The notes under the pieces were generated by a model. That model saw only the letters and a list, made by a program, of their open reading frames with translations. It was not told the origin of the DNA and made no database searches. Positions 42,459 to 57,795 of a DNA stretch of 64,000 bases are shown piece after piece. This stretch comes from Eledone cirrhosa (lineage: Eukaryota > Mollusca > Cephalopoda > Octopoda > Eledonidae). Position 1 is the stretch's first letter. Every line of letters starts with the position of its first letter. The stretch spans positions 509,001 through 573,000 of the forward strand of contig OZ024759.1 of NCBI GenBank assembly GCA_964016885.1. The letters are read 5' to 3'. The position numbers and the translations under genes are program-made.

Positions 42459-45400
42459 TATTAGTAACATGACAAAGTCATATTAGTAACATGACACAGT
42501 CTATATTAGTAACATGACAAAGTCTATATTAGTAACATGACACAGTCTATATTAGTAACATGACAAAGTCTATATTAGTAACATGACACAGTCTATATTA
42601 GTAACATGACATAGTCTATATTAGTAACATGACAAAGTCTATATTAGTAGCATGACACAGTCTATATTAGTAACATGACACAGTCTATATTAGTAACATG
42701 ACAGTCTATATTAGTAACATGACAAAGTCTATATTAGTAGCATGACAAAGTCTATATTAGTAACATGACACAGTCTATATTAGTAACATGACAGTCTATA
42801 TTAGTAACATGACACAGTCTATATTAGTAACATGACGAAGTCTATATTAGTAGCATGACAAAGTCTATATTAGTAACATGACAGTCTATATTAGTAACAT
42901 GACAAAGTCTATATTAGTAACATGACAGTCTATATTAGTAACATGACAAAGTCTATATTAGTAGCATTTACAAAGTCTATATTAGTAGCATGACACAGTC
43001 TATATTAGTAACATGACACAGTCTATATTAGTAACATGACAAAGTCTATATTAGTAGCATGACAAAGTCTATATTAGTAACATGACAAAGTCTATATTAG
43101 TAACATGACACAGTCTATATTAGTAACATGACACAGTCTATATTAGTAACATGACAAAGTCTATATTAGTAGCATGACAAAGTCTATATTAGTAGCATGA
43201 CACAGTCTATATTAGTAACATGACACAGTCTATATTAGTAACATGACACAGTCTATATTAGTAACATGACAGTCTATATTAGTAACATGACACAGTCTAT
43301 ATTAGTAACATGACGAAGTCTATATTAGTAGCATGACAAAGTCTATATTAGTAACATGACAGTCTATATTAGTAACATGACAAAGTCTATATTAGTAGCA
43401 TTTACAAAGTCTATATTAGTAACATGACAAAGTCTATATTAGTAACATGACACAGTCTATATTAGTAACATGACACAGTCTATGTTAGTAACATGACAAA
43501 GTCTATATTAGTAACATGACAGTCTATATTAGTAACATGACAGTCTATATTAGTAGCACGACAAAGTCTATATTAGTAACATGACAAAGTCATATTAGTA
43601 ACATGACACAGTCTATATTAGTAACATGACAAAGTCTATATTAGTAACATGACACAGTCTATATTAGTAACATGACAAAGTCTATATTAGTAACATGACA
43701 CAGTCTATATTAGTAACATGACATAGTCTATATTAGTAACATGACAAAGTCTATATTAGTAGCATGACACAGTCTATATTAGTAACATGACAAAGTCTAT
43801 ATTAGTAACATGACACAGTCTATATTAGTAACATGACAAAAACTATATTAGTAACATGACACAGTGTATATTAGTAACATGACAAAGTCTATATTAGTAA
43901 CATGACAGTCTATATTAGTAACATGACAGTCTATATTAGTAGCACGACAAAGTCTATATTAGTAACATGACAAAGTCATATTAGTAACATGACACAGTCT
44001 ATATTAGTAACATGACAAAGTCTATATTAGTAACATGACACAGTCTATATTAGTAACATGACAAAGTCTATATTAGTAACATGACACAGTCTATATTAGT
44101 AACATGACATAGTCTATATTAGTAACATGACAAAGTCTATATTAGTAGCATGACACAGTCTATATTAGTAACATGACACAGTCTATATTAGTAACATGAC
44201 AGTCTATATTAGTAACATGACAAAGTCTATATTAGTAGCATGACAAAGTCTATATTAGTAACATGACACAGTCTATATTAGTAACATGACAGTCTATATT
44301 AGTAACATGACACAGTCTATATTAGTAACATGACGAAGTCTATATTAGTAGCATGACAAAGTCTATATTAGTAACATGACAGTCTATATTAGTAACATGA
44401 CAAAGTCTATATTAGTAGCATTTACAAAGTCTATATTAGTAGCATGACACAGTCTATATTAGTAACATGACACAGTCTATATTAGTAACATGACAAAGTC
44501 TATATTAGTAGCATGACAAAGTCTATATTAGTAACATGACAAAGTCTATATTAGTAACATGACACAGTCTATATTAGTAACATGACACAGTCTATATTAG
44601 TAACATGACAAAGTCTATATTAGTAGCATGACAAAGTCTATATTAGTAGCATGACACAGTCTATATTAGTAACATGACACAGTCTATATTAGTAACATGA
44701 CACAGTCTATATTAGTAACATGACAGTCTATATTAGTAACATGACACAGTCTATATTAGTAACATGACGAAGTCTATATTAGTAGCATGACAAAGTCTAT
44801 ATTAGTAACATGACAGTCTATATTAGTAACATGACAAAGTCTATATTAGTAGCATTTACAAAGTCTATATTAGTAACATGACAAAGTCTATATTAGTAAC
44901 ATGACACAGTCTATATTAGTAACATGACACAGTCTATATTAGTAACATGACAAAGTCTATATTAGTAACATGACAGTCTATATTAGTAACATGACAGTCT
45001 ATATTAGTAGCACGACAAAGTCTATATTAGTAACATGACAAAGTCATATTAGTAACATGACACAGTCTATATTAGTAACATGAGAAAGTCTATATTAGTA
45101 ACATGACACAGTCTATATTAGTAACATGACAAAGTCTATATTAGTAACATGACACAGTCTATATTAGTAACATGACATAGTCTATATTAGTAACATGACA
45201 AAGTCTATATTAGTAGCATGACACAGTCTATATTAGTAACATGACACAGTCTATATTAGTAACATGACAGTCTATATTAGTAACATGACAAAGTCTATAT
45301 TAGTAGCATGACAAAGTCTATATTAGTCACATGACACAGTCTATATTAGTAACATGACAGTCTATATTAGTAACATGACACAGTCTATATTAGTAACATG

Positions 45401-48400
45401 ACACAGTCTATATTAGTAACATGACAAAGTCTATATTAGTAGCATGACAAAGTCTATATTAGTAACATGACAAAGTCTATATTAGTAACATGACACAGTC
45501 TATATTAGTAACATGACAAAGTCTATATTAGTAACATGACAAAGTCTATATTAGTAACATGACACAGTCTATATTAGTAACATGACACAGTCTATATTAG
45601 TAACATGACAAAGTCTATATTAGTAGCATGACAAAGTCTATATTAGTAACATGACAAAGTCTATATTAGTAACATGACACAGTCTATATTAGTAACATGA
45701 CAAAGACTATATTAGTAACATGACACAGTCTATATTAGTAACATGACAAAGTCTATATTAGTAACATGACAGTCTATATTAGTAACATGACAGTCTATAT
45801 TAGTAGCACGACAAAGTCTATATTAGTAACATGACAAAGTCATATTAGTAACATGACACAGTCTATATTAGTAACATGACAAAGTCTATATTAGTAACAT
45901 GACACAGTCTATATTAGTAACATGACAAAGTCTATATTAGTAACATGACACAGTCTATATTAGTAACATGACTTAGTCTATATTAGTAACATGACAAAGT
46001 CTATATTAGTAGCATGACACAGTCTATATTAGTAACATGACACAGTCTATATTAGTAACATGACAGTCTATATTAGTAACATGACAAAGTCTATATTAGT
46101 AGCATGACAAAGTCTATATTAGTAACATGACACAGTCTATATTAGTAACATTACAGTCTATATTAGTAACATGACACAGTCTATATTAGTAACATGACGA
46201 AGTCTATATTAGTAGCATGACAAAGTCTATATTAGTAACATGACAGTCTATATTAGTAACATGACAAAGTCTATATTAGTAGCATTTACAAAGTCTATAT
46301 TAGTAGCATGACACAGTCTATATTAGTAACATGACACAGTCTATATTAGTAACATGACACAGTCTATATTAGTAACATGACAAAGTCTATATTAGTAGCA
46401 TGACAAAGTCTATATTAGTAACATGACAAAGTCTATATTAGTAACATGACACAGTCTATATTAGTAACATGACAAAGTCTATATTAGTAACATGACAAAG
46501 TCTATATTAGTAACATGAAACAGTCTATATTAGTAACATGACAAAGTCTATATTAGTAACATGACACTGTCTATATTAGTAACTTGACAAAGTCTATATT
46601 AGTAACATGACACAGTCTATATTAGTAACATGACACAGTCTATATTAGTAACATGACAAAGTCTATATTAGTAGCATGACAAAATCTTTATTAGTAACAT
46701 GACAAAGTCTATATTAGTAACATGACACAGTCTATATTAGTAACATGACAAAGACTATATTAGTAACATGACACAGTCTATATTAGTAACATGACAAAGT
46801 CTATATTAGTAACATGACAGTCTATATTAGTAACATGACAGTCTATATTAGTAGCATGACAAAGTCTATATTAGTAACATGACAAAGTCATATTAGTAAC
46901 ATGACACAGTCTATATTAGTAACATGACACAGTCTATATTAGTAACATGACACAGTCTATATTAGTAACATGACACAGTCTATATTAGTAACATGACAAA
47001 GTCTATATTAGTAACATGACAAAGTCTATATTAGTAACATGACAGTTTATATTAGTAACATGACACAGTCTATATTAGTAACATGACATAGTCTATATTA
47101 GTAACATGACAAAGTCTATATTAGTAACATGACAGTCTATATTGTAACATGACACAGTCTATATTAGTAACATGACACAGTCTATATTAGTAACATGACA
47201 GTCTATATTAGTAACATGACAAAGTCTATATTAGTAACATGACAAAGTCTATATTAGTAGCATGACAAAGTCTATATTAGTAACATGACAAAGTCTATAT
47301 TAGTAACATGACACAGTCTATATTAGTAACATGACACAGTCTATATTAGTAACATGACAAAGTCTATATTAGTAGCATGACAAAGTCTATATTAGTAACA
47401 TGACAAAGTCTATATTAGTAACATGACACAGTCTATATTAGTAACATGACAAAGTCTATATTAGTAACATGACAAAGTCTATATTAGTAACATGAAACAG
47501 TCTATATTAGTAACATGACAAAGTCTATATTAGTAACATGACACTGTCTATATTAGTAACTTGACAAAGTCTATATTAGTAACATGACACAGTCTATATT
47601 AGTAACATGACACAGTCTATATTAGTAACATGACAAAGTCTATATTAGTAGCATGACAAAGTCTATATTAGTAACATGACAAAGTCTATATTAGTAACAT
47701 GACACAGTCTATATTAGTAACATGACAAAGACTATATTAGTAACATGACACAGTCTATATTAGTAACATGACAAAGTCTATATTAGTAACATGACAGTCT
47801 ATATTAGTAACATGACAGTCTATATTAGTAGCATGACAAAGTCTATATTAGTAACATGACAAAGTCATATTAGTAACATGACACAGTCTATATTAGTAAC
47901 ATGACAAAGTCTATATTAGTAACATGACACAGTCTATATTAGTAACATGACAAAGTCTATATTAGTAACATGACACAGTCTATATTAGTAACATGACATA
48001 GTCTATATTAGTAACATGACAAAGTCTATATTAGTAGCATGACACAGTCTATATTAGTAACATGACACAGTCTATATTAGTAACATGACAGTCTATATTA
48101 GTAACATGACAAAGTCTATATTAGTAGCATGACAAAGTCTATATTAGTAACATGACACAGTCTATATTAGTAACATGACAGTCTATATTAGTAACATGAC
48201 ACAGTCTATATTAGTAACATGACGAAGTCTATATTAGTAGCATGACAAAGTCTATATTAGTAACATGACAGTCTATATTAGTAACATGACAAAGTCTATA
48301 TTAGTAGCATTTACAAAGTCTATATTAGTAGCATGACACAGTCTATATTAGTAACATGACACAGTCTATATTAGTAACATGACAAAGTCTATATTAGTAG

Positions 48401-51400
48401 CATGACAAAGTCTATATTAGTAACATGACAAAGTCTATATTAGTAACATGACACAGTCTATATTAGTAACATGACAAAGTCTATATTAGTAACATGAAAC
48501 AGTCTATATTAGTAACATGACAAAGTCTATATTAGTAACATGACACTGTCTATATTATTAACTTGACAAAGTCTATATTAGTAACATGACACAGTCTATA
48601 TTAGTAACATGACACAGTCTATATTAGTAACATGACAAAGTCTATATTAGTAGCATGACAAAGTCTATATTAGTAACATGACAAAGTCTATATTAGTAAC
48701 ATGACACAGTCTATATTAGTAACATGACAAAGACTATATTAGTAACATGACACAGTCTATATTAGTAACATGACAAAGTCTATATTAGTAACATGACAGT
48801 CTATATTCGTAACATGACAGTCTATATTAGTAGCATGACAAAGTCTATATTAGTAACATGACAAAGTCATATTAGTAACATGACACAGTCTATATTAGTA
48901 ACATGACACAGTCTATATTAGTAACATGACACAGTCTATATTAGTAACATGACACAGTCTATATTAGTAACATGACAAAGTCTATATTAGTAACATGACA
49001 AAGTCTATATTAGTAACATGACAGTTTATATTAGTAACATGACACAGTCTATATTAGTAACATGACATAGTCTATATTAGTAACATGACAAAGTCTATAT
49101 TAGTAACATGACAGTCTATATTGTAACATGACACAGTCTATATTAGTAACATGACACAGTCTATATTAGTAACATGACAGTCTATATTAGTAACATGACA
49201 AAGTCTATATTAGTAACATGACAAAGTCTATATTAGTAGCATGACAAAGTCTATATTAGTAACATGACAAAGTCTATATTAGTAACATGACACAGTCTAT
49301 ATTAGTAACATGACAAAGTCTATATTAGTAACATGACAAAGTCTATATTAGTAACATGAAACAGTCTATATTAGTAACATGACAAAGTCTATATTAGTAA
49401 CATGACACTGTCTATATTAGTAACATGAAAAAGTCTATATTAGTAACATGACACAGTCTATATTAGTAACATGACACAGTCTATATTAGTAACATGACAA
49501 AGTCTATATTAGTGGCATGACAAAGTCTATATTAGTAACATGACAAAGTCTATATTAGTAACATGACACAGTCTATATTAGTAACATGACAAATACTATA
49601 TTAGTAACATGACACAGTCTATATTAGTAACATGACAAAGTCTATATTAGTAACATGACAGTCTATATTAGTAACATGACAGTCTATATTAGTAGCATGA
49701 CAAAGTCTATATTAGTAACATGACAAAGTCATATTAGTAACATGACACAGTCTATATTAGTAACATGACAAAGTCTATATTAGTAACATGACACAGTCTA
49801 TATTAGTAACATGACACAGTCTATATTAGTAACATGACAAAGTCTATATTAGTAACATGACAAAGTCTATATTAGTAACATGACACAGTTTATATTAGTA
49901 ACATGACACAGTCTATATTAGTAACATGACATAGTCTATATTAGTAACATGACAAAGTCTATATTAGTAACATGACAGTCTATATTGTAACATGACACAG
50001 TCTATATTAGTAACATGACACAGTCTATATTAGTAACATGACAGTCTATATTAGTAACATGACAAAGTCTATATTAGTAACATGACAAAGTCTATATTAG
50101 TAACATGACAAAGTCTATATTAGTAACATGACAAAGTCTAGATTAGTAACTTGACACAGTCTATATTAGTAACATGACATAGTCTATATTAGTAGCATGA
50201 CACAGTCTATATTAGTAACATGACAGAGTCTATATTAGTAACATGACAGTCTATATTAGTAACATGACAAAGTCTATATTAGTAGCATGACAAAGTCTAT
50301 ATTAGTAACATGACACAGTCTATATTAGTAACATGACAATCTATATTAGTAACATGACACAGTCTATATTAGTAACATGACAAAGTCTATATTAGTAACA
50401 TGACAAAGTCTATATTAGTAACATGACACAGTCTATATTAGTAACATGACACAGTCTATATTAATAACATGACAAAGTCTATATTAGTAACATGACACAG
50501 TCTATATTAGTAACATGACATAGTCTATATTAGTAACGTGACACAGTCTATATTAGTAACATGACAAAGTCTATATTAGTAGCATGACAAAGTCTATATT
50601 AGTAACATGACAAAGTCTATATTAGTAACATGACACAGTCTATATTAGTAACATGACAAAGTCTATATTAGTAACATGACAAAGTCTATATTAGTAACAT
50701 GACAGTCTATATTAGTAACATGACAAAGTCTCTATTAGTAACATGACAAAGTCTATATTAGTAACATGACAGTCTATATTAGTAACATAACAAAGTCTAT
50801 ATTAGTAACATGACAGTCTATATTGTAACATGACACAGTCTATATTAGTAACATGACACAGTCTATATTAGTAACATGACATAGTCTATATTAGTAACAT
50901 GACAAAGTCTATATTAGTAACAAGACAGTCTATATTGTAACACGACACAGTCTATATTAGTAATATGACACAGTCTATATTAGAAACATGACAGTCTATA
51001 TTAGTAACATGACAAAGTCTATATTAGTAACATGACAAAGTCTATATTAGTAACATGACAAAGTCTATATTAGTAGCATGACACAGTCTATATTAGTAAC
51101 ATGACACAGTCTATATTAGTAACATGACAGTCTATATTAGTAACATGACAAAGTCTATATTAGTAGCATGACAAAGTCTATATTAGTAACATGACACAGT
51201 CTATATTAGTAACATGACAGTCTATATTAGTAACATGACACAGTCTATATTAGTAACATGACAAAGTCTATATTAGTAGCATGACAAAGTCTATATTAGT
51301 AACATGACAGTCTATATTAGTAACATGACAAAGTCTATATTAGTAGCATGACAAATTCTATATTAGTAGCATGACACAGTCTATATTAGTAACATGACAC

Positions 51401-52005
51401 AGTCTATATTAGTAACATGACAAAGTCTATATTAATAGCATGACAAAGTCTATATTAGTAACATGACAAAGTCTATATTAGTAACATGACACAGTCTATA
51501 TTAGTAACATGACAAAGACTATATTAGTAACATGACACAGTCTATATTAGTAACATGACAAAGTCTATATTAGTAACATGACAGTCTATATTAGTAACAT
51601 GACAGTCTATATTAGTAGCACGACAAAGTCTATATTAGTAACATGACAAAGTCATATTAGTAACATGACACAGTCTATATTAGTAACATGACAAAGTCTA
51701 TATTAGTAACATGACACAGTCTATATTAGTAACATGACAAAGTCTATATTAGTAACATGACACAGTCTATATTAGTAACATGACATAGTCTATATTAGTA
51801 ACATGACAAAGTCTATATTAGTAGCATGACACAGTCTATATTAGTAACATGACACAGTCTATATTAGTAACATGACAGTCTATATTAGTAACATGACAAA
51901 GTCTATATTAGTAGCATGACAAAGTCTATATTAGTAACATGACACAGTCTATATTAGTAACATGACAGTCTATATTAGTAACATGACAAAGTCTATATTA
52001 GTAGC
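41945..52005 (+). repeat. 10-kb segmental duplication spanning the domain boundary, copy 2
   Basis: This is the second copy of ~23,035-32,960. It brings left-type sequence (41,945-48,310) back into the right-type domain and then repeats the same left-to-right switch at ~48,310. It gained an extra 44 bp (one 23-bp and one 21-bp unit) near 42,930 and a 21-bp unit near 48,180. It keeps two 46-bp pairs (near 50,180 and 51,785) that P1 has lost, so P1 is not its unmodified template. Private changes include aaaaactat near 43,840, tatgttag near 43,487 and catgagaaag near 45,083. Confidence 0.83.
43750..48310 (+). repeat. Left-type 4.7-kb block, copy 4 of 4
   Basis: The fourth copy carries gactta (45,973), aaaatcttta (46,685), gtcacatg (~45,328), the gtagcatttac series (43,400, 44,418, 44,852, 46,290) and alpha cassettes at 46,517 and 47,487. 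No beta or gamma marker occurs between about 42,480 and 49,300. That makes this an island of left-type organisation inside the right-type domain. Confidence 0.8.
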
Positions 52006-53052
52006 ATTTACAAAGTCTATATTAGTAGCATGACACAGTCTATATTAGTAACATGACACAGTCTATATTAGTAACATGACAAAGTCTATATTAGTAGCAT
52101 GACAAAGTCTATATTAGTAACATGACAAAGTCTATATTAGTAACATGACACAGTCTATATTAGTAACATGACAAAGTCTATATTAGTAACATGAAACAGT
52201 CTATATTAGTAACATGACAAAGTCTATATTAGTAACATGACACTGTCTATATTAGTAACTTGACAAAGTCTATATTAGTAACATGACACAGTCTATATTA
52301 GTAACATGACACAGTCTATATTAGTAACATGACAAAGTCTATATTAGTAGCATGACAAAGTCTATATTAGTAACATGACAAAGTCTATATTAGTAACATG
52401 ACACAGTCTATATTAGTAACATGACAAAGACTATATTAGTAACATGACACAGTCTATATTAGTAACATGACAAAGTCTATATTAGTAACATGACAGTCTA
52501 TATTCGTAACATGACAGTCTATATTAGTAGCATGACAAAGTCTATATTAGTAACATGACAAAGTCATATTAGTAACATGACACAGTCTATATTAGTAACA
52601 TGACACAGTATATATTAGTAACATGACACAGTCTATATTAGTAACATGACACAGTCTATATTAGTAACATGACAAAGTCTATATTAGTAACATGACAAAG
52701 TCTATATTAGTAACATGACAGTTTATATTAGTAACATGACACAGTCTATATTAGTAACATGACATAGTCTATATTAGTAACATGACAAAGTCTATATTAG
52801 TAACATGACAGTCTATATTGTAACATGACACAGTCTATATTAGTAACATGACACAGTCTATATTAGTAACATGACAGTCTATATTAGTAACATGACAAAG
52901 TCTATATTAGTAACATGACAAAGTCTATATTAGTAGCATGACAAAGTCTATATTAGTAACATGACAAAGTCCATATTAGTAACATGACACAGTCTATATT
53001 AGTAACATGACAAAGTCTATATTAGTAACATGACAAAGTCTATATTAGTAAC
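48310..53052 (+). repeat. 4,743-bp super-unit, copy A
   Basis: The unit is a 3.7-kb alpha-beta-gamma-delta unit (gtagcatttac 48,307 to 52,006) plus a truncated second start of about 1.05 kb (alpha at 52,185 up to 53,052). Copy B lies exactly 4,743 bp downstream by six markers. These are ttattaac (48,558/53,301), atgaaaaag (49,427/54,170), gtctagatt (50,141/54,884), aaattcta (51,356/56,099), ttaatagcatg (51,435/56,178) and acagtatat (52,610/57,353). The atgaaaaag, ttaatagcatg and ttattaac forms are seen only in copies A and B. Confidence 0.9.
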
Positions 53053-56000
53053 ATGACAAAGTCTATATTAGTAGCATGACACAGTCTATATTAGTAACAT
53101 GACACAGTCTATATTAGTAACATGACAAAGTCTATATTAGTAGCATGACAAAGTCTATATTAGTAACATGACAAAGTCTATATTAGTAACATGACACAGT
53201 CTATATTAGTAACATGACAAAGTCTATATTAGTAACATGAAACAGTCTATATTAGTAACATGACAAAGTCTATATTAGTAACATGACACTGTCTATATTA
53301 TTAACTTGACAAAGTCTATATTAGTAACATGACACAGTCTATATTAGTAACATGACACAGTCTATATTAGTAACATGACAAAGTCTATATTAGTAGCATG
53401 ACAAAGTCTATATTAGTAACATGACAAAGTCTATATTAGTAACATGACACAGTCTATATTAGTAACATGACAAAGACTATATTAGTAACATGACACAGTC
53501 TATATTAGTAACATGACAAAGTCTATATTAGTAACATGACAGTCTATATTCGTAACATGACAGTCTATATTAGTAGCATGACAAAGTCTATATTAGTAAC
53601 ATGACAAAGTCATATTAGTAACATGACACAGTCTATATTAGTAACATGACACAGTCTATATTAGTAACATGACACAGTCTATATTAGTAACATGACACAG
53701 TCTATATTAGTAACATGACAAAGTCTATATTAGTAACATGACAAAGTCTATATTAGTAACATGACAGTTTATATTAGTAACATGACACAGTCTATATTAG
53801 TAACATGACATAGTCTATATTAGTAACATGACAAAGTCTATATTAGTAACATGACAGTCTATATTGTAACATGACACAGTCTATATTAGTAACATGACAC
53901 AGTCTATATTAGTAACATGACAGTCTATATTAGTAACATGACAAAGTCTATATTAGTAACATGACAAAGTCTATATTAGTAGCATGACAAAGTCTATATT
54001 AGTAACATGACAAAGTCTATATTAGTAACATGACACAGTCTATATTAGTAACATGACAAAGTCTATATTAGTAACATGACAAAGTCTATATTAGTAACAT
54101 GAAACAGTCTATATTAGTAACATGACAAAGTCTATATTAGTAACATGACACTGTCTATATTAGTAACATGAAAAAGTCTATATTAGTAACATGACACAGT
54201 CTATATTAGTAACATGACACAGTCTATATTAGTAACATGACAAAGTCTATATTAGTGGCATGACAAAGTCTATATTAGTAACATGACAAAGTCTATATTA
54301 GTAACATGACACAGTCTATATTAGTAACATGACAAATACTATATTAGTAACATGACACAGTCTATATTAGTAACATGACAAAGTCTATATTAGTAACATG
54401 ACAGTCTATATTAGTAACATGACAGTCTATATTAGTAGCATGACAAAGTCTATATTAGTAACATGACAAAGTCATATTAGTAACATGACACAGTCTATAT
54501 TAGTAACATGACAAAGTCTATATTAGTAACATGACACAGTCTATATTAGTAACATGACACAGTCTATATTAGTAACATGACAAAGTCTATATTAGTAACA
54601 TGACAAAGTCTATATTAGTAACATGACACAGTTTATATTAGTAACATGACACAGTCTATATTAGTAACATGACATAGTCTATATTAGTAACATGACAAAG
54701 TCTATATTAGTAACATGACAGTCTATATTGTAACATGACACAGTCTATATTAGTAACATGACACAGTCTATATTAGTAACATGACAGTCTATATTAGTAA
54801 CATGACAAAGTCTATATTAGTAACATGACAAAGTCTATATTAGTAACATGACAAAGTCTATATTAGTAACATGACAAAGTCTAGATTAGTAACTTGACAC
54901 AGTCTATATTAGTAACATGACATAGTCTATATTAGTAGCATGACACAGTCTATATTAGTAACATGACAGAGTCTATATTAGTAACATGACAGTCTATATT
55001 AGTAACATGACAAAGTCTATATTAGTAGCATGACAAAGTCTATATTAGTAACATGACACAGTCTATATTAGTAACATGACAATCTATATTAGTAACATGA
55101 CACAGTCTATATTAGTAACATGACAAAGTCTATATTAGTAACATGACAAAGTCTATATTAGTAACATGACACAGTCTATATTAGTAACATGACACAGTCT
55201 ATATTAATAACATGACAAAGTCTATATTAGTAACATGACACAGTCTATATTAGTAACATGACATAGTCTATATTAGTAACGTGACACAGTCTATATTAGT
55301 AACATGACAAAGTCTATATTAGTAGCATGACAAAGTCTATATTAGTAACATGACAAAGTCTATATTAGTAACATGACACAGTCTATATTAGTAACATGAC
55401 AAAGTCTATATTAGTAACATGACAAAGTCTATATTAGTAACATGACAGTCTATATTAGTAACATGACAAAGTCTCTATTAGTAACATGACAAAGTCTATA
55501 TTAGTAACATGACAGTCTATATTAGTAACATAACAAAGTCTATATTAGTAACATGACAGTCTATATTGTAACATGACACAGTCTATATTAGTAACATGAC
55601 ACAGTCTATATTAGTAACATGACATAGTCTATATTAGTAACATGACAAAGTCTATATTAGTAACAAGACAGTCTATATTGTAACACGACACAGTCTATAT
55701 TAGTAATATGACACAGTCTATATTAGAAACATGACAGTCTATATTAGTAACATGACAAAGTCTATATTAGTAACATGACAAAGTCTATATTAGTAACATG
55801 ACAAAGTCTATATTAGTAGCATGACACAGTCTATATTAGTAACATGACACAGTCTATATTAGTAACATGACAGTCTATATTAGTAACATGACAAAGTCTA
55901 TATTAGTAGCATGACAAAGTCTATATTAGTAACATGACACAGTCTATATTAGTAACATGACAGTCTATATTAGTAACATGACACAGTCTATATTAGTAAC

Positions 56001-57795
56001 ATGACAAAGTCTATATTAGTAGCATGACAAAGTCTATATTAGTAACATGACAGTCTATATTAGTAACATGACAAAGTCTATATTAGTAGCATGACAAATT
56101 CTATATTAGTAGCATGACACAGTCTATATTAGTAACATGACACAGTCTATATTAGTAACATGACAAAGTCTATATTAATAGCATGACAAAGTCTATATTA
56201 GTAACATGACAAAGTCTATATTAGTAACATGACACAGTCTATATTAGTAACATGACAAAGACTATATTAGTAACATGACACAGTCTATATTAGTAACATG
56301 ACAAAGTCTATATTAGTAACATGACAGTCTATATTAGTAACATGACAGTCTATATTAGTAGCACGACAAAGTCTATATTAGTAACATGACAAAGTCATAT
56401 TAGTAACATGACACAGTCTATATTAGTAACATGACAAAGTCTATATTAGTAACATGACACAGTCTATATTAGTAACATGACAAAGTCTATATTAGTAACA
56501 TGACACAGTCTATATTAGTAACATGACATAGTCTATATTAGTAACATGACAAAGTCTATATTAGTAGCATGACACAGTCTATATTAGTAACATGACACAG
56601 TCTATATTAGTAACATGACAGTCTATATTAGTAACATGACAAAGTCTATATTAGTAGCATGACAAAGTCTATATTAGTAACATGACACAGTCTATATTAG
56701 TAACATGACAGTCTATATTAGTAACATGACAAAGTCTATATTAGTAGCATTTACAAAGTCTATATTAGTAGCATGACACAGTCTATATTAGTAACATGAC
56801 ACAGTCTATATTAGTAACATGACAAAGTCTATATTAGTAGCATGACAAAGTCTATATTAGTAACATGACAAAGTCTATATTAGTAACATGACACAGTCTA
56901 TATTAGTAACATGACAAAGTCTATATTAGTAACATGAAACAGTCTATATTAGTAACATGACAAAGTCTATATTAGTAACATGACACTGTCTATATTAGTA
57001 ACTTGACAAAGTCTATATTAGTAACATGACACAGTCTATATTAGTAACATGACACAGTCTATATTAGTAACATGACAAAGTCTATATTAGTAGCATGACA
57101 AAGTCTATATTAGTAACATGACAAAGTCTATATTAGTAACATGACACAGTCTATATTAGTAACATGACAAAGACTATATTAGTAACATGACACAGTCTAT
57201 ATTAGTAACATGACAAAGTCTATATTAGTAACATGACAGTCTATATTCGTAACATGACAGTCTATATTAGTAGCATGACAAAGTCTATATTAGTAACATG
57301 ACAAAGTCATATTAGTAACATGACACAGTCTATATTAGTAACATGACACAGTATATATTAGTAACATGACACAGTCTATATTAGTAACATGACACAGTCT
57401 ATATTAGTAACATGACAAAGTCTATATTAGTAACATGACAAAGTCTATATTAGTAACATGACAGTTTATATTAGTAACATGACACAGTCTATATTAGTAA
57501 CATGACATAGTCTATATTAGTAACATGACAAAGTCTATATTAGTAACATGACAGTCTATATTGTAACATGACACAGTCTATATTAGTAACATGACACAGT
57601 CTATATTAGTAACATGACAGTCTATATTAGTAACATGACAAAGTCTATATTAGTAACATGACAAAGTCTATATTAGTAGCATGACAAAGTCTATATTAGT
57701 AACATGACAAAGTCCATATTAGTAACATGACACAGTCTATATTAGTAACATGACAAAGTCTATATTAGTAACATGACAAAGTCTATATTAGTAAC
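53053..57795 (+). repeat. 4,743-bp super-unit, copy B
   Basis: All six markers listed for copy A recur at exactly +4,743. I saw no indel between A and B after the left edge. B begins with a gacaaag unit where A begins with gtagcatttac, because B starts at the truncated junction near 53,053. B is followed at the same spacing by C (gtctagatt 54,884/59,627; aaattcta 56,099/60,842). Confidence 0.9.
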
